64,000 bases of DNA from Diplolepis rosae. Lineage: Eukaryota > Arthropoda > Insecta > Hymenoptera > Diplolepididae. The number at the start of each line of letters is the position of its first letter. The stretch's first letter is position 1. Position numbers and translations under genes: made by a program. Under the pieces are notes generated by a model. It was given only the letters and a program-made list of their open reading frames with translations, ran no database searches and was not told the origin of the DNA. The stretch spans positions 2,170,001 through 2,234,000 of the forward strand of contig JAPYXD010000696.1 of the NCBI GenBank assembly GCA_030998225.1, written 5' to 3'. Shown here in pieces: positions 57,701 through 64,000 of this stretch.

Positions 57701-59998
57701 TTCGCTTCGTTAAGGTTTTGTCTATCAGCTGGACATTTAAAACTTTAAAGAATAGGAGGACGTCATAGTTTTTTTCGACCGTCTACGAAGTCAATTTATT
57801 ACATGAGTTTTGGAAATGTCTCGTATCATATCGGCAGTCAGTTTTATGCCACTAGTGTTTGCTCCAACACTTGTTCCCTTCGCAAAACACTGATGGCTTG
57901 CCCCATGTCTTCTGTAGTCACGTGAGTTTGAAATGTTACTGTTTTACAAAGAGTAACGCAATCTCAAAAAGTTACTTGTTTGATAAATAATTTGAATAAT
58001 CCAGAAATGCATATACAGAAATTCTAATGGAAAAACCATATTTCTGAATGCAAGTGACGCATGATTTTCTCAAATATTTATGATTTCATGCATGACACTC
58101 ATATTATGTGTTTTGCAAGAAAACTTAACGATTTTCATACTCATGGGCTAATGAGGGATAATATTAATTTTCAATTAAGAGTACGCCACGCGTACAGTTT
58201 ATTGCTTCCATTGTCATGATCTGCTACCTGCTTTTGAGTTCGACTTCAAGCGGTCCGACAGAAGTTGTGAGACGATTTTCGTCTCATATCTGGCATTCAG
58301 AAAATTTGATTTCTGGCAAGTTAGACGAATTTATGCAACTGCGAAAAGAGCAAAATCTCAAGTTCTATGCACTTTTACTTGACATACTTTTCTGCAATAT
58401 GAAGTTGAAACTTTGCTTTATCATCCATGCTAAACTACGAATCAGAAATGCCGTTTAGCTCGGAGCAATTGAGCATTCAAATAGACCACAAATTCCAGAA
58501 AATTATATATTTTTTTTTTTAATAAAAAACCAACTTCCCATTCGACGCGAACTTTTTAATACGATTCTTTCGCTTCGTAAAGGTTTTCTCTATCAGCTAG
58601 AGATTTAAAACTTTAAAGAATAGGAGGACGTCATAGTTTTTTTCAACCGTCTATGAAGTCAATTTATTACATGAGTTTTGGAAATGTCTCGTATCATATC
58701 GGCAGTCAGTTTTATGCCACTAGTGTTTGCTCCAACACTTGTTCCCTTCGCAAAACACTGATGGCTTGCCCCATGTCTTCCGTAGTCACGTGAGCTTGAA
58801 ATGTTACTCTTTTACAAAGAGTAACGCAATCTCAAAAAGTTACTTGTTTGATAAATAATTTGAATAATCCAGAAATGCATATACAGAAATTCTAATGGAA
58901 AAACCATATTTCTGAATGCAAGTGACGCATGATTTTCTCAAATATTTATGATTTCATGCATGACACTCATATTATGTGTTTTGCAAGAAAACTTAACGAT
59001 TTTCAATCTCATGGGCTAATGAGGGATAATATTAATTTTCAATTAGGAGTACGCCACGCGTACGGTTTATTGCTTCCATTGTCATGATCTGCTACCTGCT
59101 TTTGAGTTCGACTTCAAGCGGTCAGACAGAAGTTGTGAGACGATTTTCGTCTCATATCTGGCATTCAGAAAATTTGATTTCTGGCAAGTTAGACGAATTT
59201 ATGCAACTGCAAAAAGAGCAAAATCTCAAGTTCTATGCACATTTACATGACATACTTTTCTGCAATATGAAATTGAAACTTTGCTTTATCATCCATGCTA
59301 AACTACGAATCAGAAATGCCGTTGTAGCTCGGAGCAATTGAGCATTCAAATAGACCACAAATTCCAGAAAATTTTATATTTTTTTAATAAAAAACCAACT
59401 TCCCATTCGACGCGAAATTTTTAATACGATTCTTTCGCTTCGTAAAGGTTTTCTCTATCAGCTAGAGATTTAAAACTTTAAAGAATAGGAGGACGTCATA
59501 GTTTCTTTCGACCGTCTACGAAGTCAATTTATTACATGTGTTTTGGAAATGTCTCGTATCATATCGGCAGTCAGTTTTATGCCACTAGTGCTTGCTCCAA
59601 CACTTGTTCCCTTCGCAAAACACTGATGGCTTGCCCCATGTCTTCCGTAGTCACGTGAGCTTGAAATGTTACTCTTTTACAAAGAGTAACGCAATCTCAA
59701 AAAGTTACTTGTTTGATAAATAATTTGAATAATCCAGAAATGCATATACAGAAATTCTAATGGAAAAACCATATTTCTGAATGCAAGTGACGCATGATTT
59801 TCTCAAATATTTATGATTTCATGCATGACACTCATATTATGTGTTTTGCAAGAAAACTTAACGATTTTCAATCTCATGGGCTAATGAGGGATAATATTAA
59901 TTTTCAATTAGGAGTACGCCACGCGTACAGTTTATTGCTTCCATTGTCATGATCTACTACCTGCTTTTAGTTCGACTTCAAGCGGCCGACAGAAGTTG

Positions 59999-60337
59999 GG
60001 AGACGATTCGTCCTATAGCACATATGCACATATGCAATCTTCGCGGACTTCGCACATGTAGTGTTAAAATATAAGGTGTGTTTTTTGCGGTCATTTTTTT
60101 TAACTCGAAGTTAATATATTGTCGCGTGTCCCAAGGGTTGCACGCGTGTAAGTGTTATCCCGAAGTTAGGTATCAAAGTCTTTTGATATATAGAGGTATT
60201 GTTTATTGCTCTTATTGTATTTTTTCGTTACCTGATCTAGGGATAAATTTCCGTCACTATGAGAATTTCTTTCTTAATTTCCCGTCTCACAATTCGTCAC
60301 AAGTTTGGGTTTGAGACGTCTCAAACTTCTATATCAT
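59999..60337 (-). repeat. Right end of the inner element, non-satellite part of the inverted repeat
   Basis: Mirror of 40,091-40,434. The satellite is truncated at GGGAGACGATTCGTCC and the sequence runs to CTTCTATATCAT at the terminus. Confidence 0.85.
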
Positions 60338-60346
60338 TTTAGAAGA
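60338..60346. repeat. 9-bp target duplication of the inner element, right copy
   Basis: TTTAGAAGA, identical to 40,082-40,090. Confidence 0.85.
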
Positions 60347-60479
60347 AACTTTAAATGAAATTTTATGTCCATAAATGCTTAAAGTTCTATATAGAAATAT
60401 CAACTACAACATTCTCAAATTTTATAAATAAACTACTAAATTCAAAAAGTTTCGGATTTTTTTAAAAACTGTACAAATT

Positions 60480-60700
60480 TCAAATATGAATCAGTCAAAA
60501 TCTACTGATTATCAGTGAAATTTGACTGATTTAAATAACTAAAAACAGGTTACTGTGAATCAGTCAAATTTCACTGATTACTTCAGTGAAAAGTAACTGA
60601 TTTAACAGTGAAAAATATTGTTTCCACTGATGATTCAGTGAAAAGGCAAATCACTGATTCAATCAGTGAAAATTTGACTGATTCAGATTTAGAGTGTATA
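60480..60700. repeat. Cluster of AATCAGT / ACTGATT words
   Basis: About ten copies of TCAGTGAAA, TGACTGATT and their inverses lie in 220 bp, alternating in orientation and able to form several small hairpins. They lie in hAT sequence just right of the inner element. They could be protein-binding repeats or a short degenerate insertion. Confidence 0.65.
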
Positions 60701-61757
60701 CAAATTTCAAATATAAAGTGTACTCTGTACATTAATCAAACAAATTTAGAAGATGAATATTTTAATAAATATTCCTAAATATTATAGGAATATGATACAT
60801 ATCGATTTAGAAAAGCTTCTTCAAAGTACTCAGACATTTTTCTTATTTTACGACATTTTTGCACCATGTTTGACCTTTGGGTAGGACTCAAGAAAACAAT
60901 TGTAGACATACTTTCATTACTTAGTAAAATACTATGAAGACTTGCTTTTTAAATTAAAGCGAAAACTTTTAAAACCTGTAACAATCGGTTGCATAGATTC
61001 GGCTCTAATCTTGGACGTAATTAGAGAAATAGGTTTTTTTGCTTTTTTTAGATCTAGTTTTTGCCTTATACATAAAAGAAAGAAAACAGATTTGAAATAT
61101 TAAAATAAAAAAGCTGGTTCATTCTTAGAGAATCCCAAATATTCTGAAATAAAACTCCTTTCCACACCACCACGGAGGTAGAGTTTAAGGCTCGTTTTTT
61201 TTTACGTGGTACCTGTAGGCCTAGTCCACGTCCTACGAAACGAAAAGGGTTTTTGCTTTCAAGCAAAAAGAAAAACGGAAAAAAATGAAGCAAAGTGGTA
61301 AAAAACGCTACAAATGTAGCCCGTACTTCAGGCTTGCCTCTATCAAATGCCAGTATACGTCGAACAAAAATGTTTTGTTGCAAATCAAATAATGAAGAAG
61401 TTTGATTAATTCGGGATGATTTGGGGTGCTTGATTATTGTGAGTCCCCTTGCCTCTCACTTATGCCCAAAGCGTGATATTACTCAATTTCAGTATGTTTC
61501 CTTACTCACAAAATAATAATTAAAACTAAACAATTTCCATACCCGAGGCACGCGAAGAAAGGAATAAAGAACGTATCTCTGATATAAGAAATAAAATGTC
61601 ATTATTTTGTGAGTAAGAAAGGGGTTTGAAATTGATTAACGCCATGCCTTGGCCATTAGAATTAATCCTCTCCTTCGTGAGCGAAGAGCGACAAATCACT
61701 TTCCCTATCACTTTCTGCCATCTCATATAGATTTTCGGTCATTAACTGCAAATGCTT
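60701..61757. other. hAT internal sequence, right, no clear gene
   Basis: Two minus-strand frames (61,066-61,383 and 61,526-61,726) show no recognisable domain and have the Phe/Leu-biased composition of chance frames in AT-rich DNA. Confidence 0.4.
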
Positions 61758-62033
61758 CTAAGTGATGCTCGTTGTTCTGGCTGTTTCAGCTCTCGCCTTT
61801 AGGGCTGATCGAGTAACACAAATTGAGTTGACCGTCCTGTTTCCTAAGCGATGTCTTTTGGGAGTTTTCGCGTCCGTGAGCATGGAGAAACCTCGCTCCG
61901 CCTCAGCATTTGAATGAGGAAGACTCCGAACATGATTCAATACTGAGGTCAAATTTGGAAAAAGTTTTTCTCCTGTACTCGTCGAAGATACACCGATACT
62001 AGACCACATTTCGTCAAAAGATAAATTCGACAT
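61758..62033 (-). pseudogene. hAT transposase C-terminal dimerisation domain, remnant
   Basis: The 91-residue frame contains LFPNLTSVLNHVRSLPHSNA and EAERGFSMLTDAKTPKRHRL, followed by a short helix (VNSICVTRSALKA). 'LPHSNAxxERxFS' is the signature of the hAT C-terminal dimerisation region, which holds transposase subunits together. The rest of the transposase should lie at higher coordinates on this strand, but only about 260 bp separate it from the terminal repeat, so the catalytic core is gone. The fragment matches the superfamily implied by the 8-bp duplication. Confidence 0.8.
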
Positions 62034-62295
62034 TTCATTTCATACATTTAAAAAATATCGAATGAAAGAATTATATGCAAAGTATTTTCCATTAAGAAGA
62101 CATAAACATGACATAATTAGTTTTATATCTACATTTTCGGCTTACTTTTTTGTGGCTCAAGCACACATTTTGAATTCGAAATACAAAAATGCTCTACAGA
62201 GTTGAAGTATTTCCTGAATCAATTATTATTGATCCTGAATTCTATTGGAAAATTTGTTGTTTACTGTTCAAAACTTACTGCGATTTCAGAAGGAC

Positions 62296-63158
62296 AGACA
62301 AATTAAGAACTACAAAATATTTCATCCAAAAGATTGCACTCCTCCATATAATCTTGTCAAATTGTAACAAGATTTGAACACTTCGAACCAACATTTTTAT
62401 GTAAAATTTAGTTGATTGATATTTATATGTTAATATGGAAATACTAATAAACACATATTTTAGCTTTTTAATTTATCTACTGCTATTAGACAATTTTCCA
62501 TTTCCGTAGAGATTTTAAGTTTTGGAATGAAAAGTTTGTGCTTAGGCTACAAAAAATGTGAGATGAAAATATTTTTAACATATAACTGAAAATATAAATT
62601 ATGAACTTGAATTTTATGTTCATTTTATCTTGATAGAAAATATTATTCTAATTGAAAAATTGTTAAATGTACAAAATTAGTAAGAAGTATATAAATTTGA
62701 ATGGAAAATTATATATTGATTCAAATTTTATACATTTATTGTCACTAAATTTCACTGAAAGTTTATTTTTGAAGTGTTGAAATCCTCATGAAATTTTCCA
62801 AGATCATACTGATGTTTATTTCATGCAGACTTTCTTCAAGAAATTGAAGAAAAGTGTTATTTCTTGAACTATATACTTCGTAAATTCAAATTCGTCGTCT
62901 GCTTCGCGCCTCTTTTGCACGTACTCGAGAAAAATACAATTCTTAATTTCGACTCGATAAACGAAAGCGTGAAATCTAAAAATAACTTGAAAACTCAAGC
63001 ATTGTAACGAAGTCCGTCTTCGTGCACCTTCGGCTTTACATGAAGCTGGTGACCGCAGCGTGTAGCATAGCCGACACACTGACACGCCACGTTTGCATGT
63101 GTTTCTCCCAGATGGGAACGTGGTGGGGGCCGAAAAATCCCACGTTCTGGAGACACTG
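62296..63158 (-). repeat. Right terminal inverted repeat of the hAT element
   Basis: Reverse complement of 38,471-39,334, ending GGAGACACTG. It is slightly shorter than the left copy because of small indels. It contains the CTGCTTCGCGCC and ACGAAAGCGTGAAATC words also found in the diverged relative at 36.6-36.8 kb. Confidence 0.9.
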
Positions 63159-63166
63159 CTCGTCAC
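63159..63166. repeat. 8-bp target duplication of the hAT element, right copy
   Basis: CTCGTCAC, identical to 38,463-38,470. Confidence 0.9.
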
Positions 63167-64000
63167 GCAATAACCCTCATTGTGCACAGGGTCATGTTGC
63201 AGTTTCCCACAGTGGGTCCACTCATATAGGAGAAAAGGGGAACGAATTATAATGTTTGCTATCAACAAGTGGTGGCACTATTGTCACTACCGATGTTATT
63301 TTTAAGCTGTTGTAACCATAGCAAGCATATCATTGACAGTTGTAATAATACAGCCGATGCTCATTTTACTCAACTACCGTTCGAAGCAACTCAAGCGTCG
63401 GTGATATATTTATACATTTCAAGTTACCCCACTAACGCATTGTGATGCCCTGTCGTCGACAATGTTTTACTCAACTCCTCACTATTTCCTATGTAACGCT
63501 TATTGATATTCACTTTGGGTCAATTAGGTATTTATCAAATTCATTTTACCCGACTAGGATTTAATAAATGTTCAAATGTCCATATGTCCCAAGTTTAATC
63601 GACAGAGTTGAGTAAAATTACTTCAACTATTTTTCACCGTGTAATAGTAAAGTATTTACCTGTTCATTGTGATTCATATTTAAAATTTCTTGTTGTATTT
63701 TTATTCTTTCACAAATTATTTTCAACTTTTAATCATTTAAATTTATGAAATGGATTTCATACAATATATTTCAAAATTTTCCGCTCTTTAGAATACATCG
63801 GGTTAGGGGGCGGGGGTTTCGTTTGCATTGATATTAGTTCTTGCTATCAAAACTTGGTGGCGCTGATGCTCATTTTCACTTTTGCAAGTACCCTCCTAAA
63901 ATACATGGTAGTGGCCGCACTCTGCAGTTTCCTGTTAGCGTTTCATGGAGAAGGATCTGCGTCCCCAAGGAGACTGATAGGAGATGCAACATTTATTGAA
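63167..64000. other. Right flank, no gene seen
   Basis: AT-rich DNA. TTTTACTCAACT words near 63,365 and 63,462 and the inverse GTTGAGTAAAAT near 63,608 suggest a small degenerate inverted-repeat element. The last 45 bp repeat a motif (AAGNAGNCTGATAGGAGA-like, then CAACNTTTA) present at 33,507-33,540, implying the start of a second copy of that dispersed sequence at the window edge. Confidence 0.4.

Larger units (their letters stand above)
41623..60005 (+). repeat. Satellite array: about 21 monomers of about 868 bp with five-monomer higher-order structure
   Basis: The phrase GATCTGCTACCTGCTTTTGA (or a close variant) recurs near 41.77, 42.64, 43.50, 44.37, 45.24, 46.11, 46.98, 47.84, 48.71, 49.56, 50.43, 51.30, 52.16, 53.03, 53.87, 54.74, 55.61, 56.48, 57.35, 58.22, 59.09 and 59.95 kb. 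Monomers differ by a few percent. Diagnostic variants repeat in a fixed order: CAGGATCTG with CAACGGCG at 44.4, 47.0 and 51.3 kb; a spacer deletion at 48,991 and 53,307; a TAA at 49,677, 53,991 and 57,468. Distances between matching subtypes are about 4.3 kb (five monomers), with shorter three- and four-monomer intervals. Monomer length varies mainly in a poly-T spacer. Confidence 0.95.
40091..60337. mobile_element. 20.2-kb foldback-like element with satellite arms (Mutator-like candidate)
   Basis: Exact ends (ATGATATAGAAGTTTGAGAC and its mirror) and 9-bp duplications define a complete element. Terminal inverted repeats run about 1.45 kb (40,091-41,542 against about 58,897-60,337): a 340-bp non-satellite end followed by 1.3 satellite monomers. 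A short pivot (41,543-41,622) separates the left arm from about 21 monomers in the opposite direction. No transposase frame is found. Long inverted repeats, tandem repeats within the arms and a 9-bp duplication fit a foldback-type or Mutator-like non-autonomous element. Superfamily assignment rests on duplication length alone. Confidence 0.75.
38471..63158. mobile_element. 24.7-kb hAT-type transposon carrying a nested satellite-bearing element
   Basis: The ends are exact inverted repeats beginning CAGTGTCTCC, a CA-starting hAT-like terminus, flanked by the 8-bp duplication CTCGTCAC. The terminal inverted repeats are 864 bp (38,471-39,334) and 863 bp (62,296-63,158), very long for this superfamily. 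A fragment with the hAT dimerisation signature lies at 61,758-62,033 on the minus strand. The interior is mostly a 20.2-kb second element (40,091-60,337). Without it and one 9-bp duplication the hAT is about 4.43 kb. The transposase is incomplete, so movement would need an enzyme from elsewhere. Confidence 0.85.

Noticed and set aside
41080..59341. Satellite-monomer reading frames as a multigene family
   Set aside because: The frames are copies of one satellite region, several carry the same stop or a frame-breaking indel, and no domain or start context supports translation.
41623..60005. CRISPR-like array
   Set aside because: The repeats are about 868 bp, directly adjacent and without unique spacers, in eukaryotic DNA. 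It is a satellite.
40091..60337. Assembly artefact as the sole explanation of the palindrome
   Set aside because: Monomers differ from one another in an ordered way, the two arms end in the same terminal sequence, and exact 9-bp duplications flank the whole. Collapse or miscounting of monomers remains possible.

Overview
This 64-kb window is AT-rich, intron-bearing animal DNA, almost certainly from an insect. The evidence is a spliced exon matching mitochondrial fission protein Fis1, several insect-type mariner transposons, Ty3/gypsy, LINE and Penelope-like retroelements, and decayed transposon-associated proteins common in insect genomes. A repeat-rich hymenopteran such as a parasitoid or gall wasp would fit, but the sequence does not settle the order. 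Nearly everything recognisable is a mobile element, usually broken. The only recognised host coding sequence is the Fis1 exon at 24.4 kb on the minus strand. A 108-codon ORF behind a TATA box at 0.8 kb is a weaker candidate.

Layout. 0-7.4 kb: a 167-bp tandem repeat, the hypothetical ORF, a 140-bp LTR with polypurine tract, and a minus-strand gypsy element (1.35-6.1 kb) split by a 0.8-kb inverted-repeat element that carries a tRNA-like unit and a second palindrome; then a pair of inverted repeats bearing hammerhead-ribozyme-like cores (6.85-7.36 kb). 7.4-18.9 kb: a deleted mariner, a 124-bp tandem repeat, two decayed transposon-associated genes (10.7-11.8 and 14.7-17.0 kb, the second split by a 920-bp mariner) and several simple or tandem repeats. 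18.9-22.8 kb: a second minus-strand gypsy element with a long acidic, AT-hook-bearing linker. 22.8-26 kb: a small inverted-repeat element and the Fis1 exon. 26.2-30.8 kb: three Tc1/mariner relatives. 31-33.6 kb: a LINE with endonuclease, YADD reverse transcriptase and RNase H traces, then a gene fragment and another hammerhead-like core. 37.5-38.4 kb: a Penelope-like reverse transcriptase fragment.

The right 40% of the window is a set of nested mobile elements. An hAT-type element spans 38,471-63,158. It has 8-bp target duplications, a CAGTGTCTCC terminus, 864-bp terminal inverted repeats and a remnant of an hAT dimerisation domain. Inside it, at 40,091-60,337, sits a second element with its own 9-bp duplication and about 1.45-kb inverted ends. 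This inner element is a lopsided palindrome: 1.3 satellite monomers point left, an 80-bp pivot follows, then about 21 monomers of about 868 bp point right. Diagnostic variants in the monomers recur in a fixed order about every 4.3 kb (five monomers), so the array has a higher-order structure. Each monomer carries three perfect hairpins, one of which (GAGACG...CGTCTC) echoes the palindromic tip of the inner element. Removing the inner element leaves an hAT of about 4.4 kb, a normal size. I read this as a foldback-like, possibly Mutator-like, element whose repeated arm expanded into a satellite after landing in an hAT copy. It is the most interesting object here.
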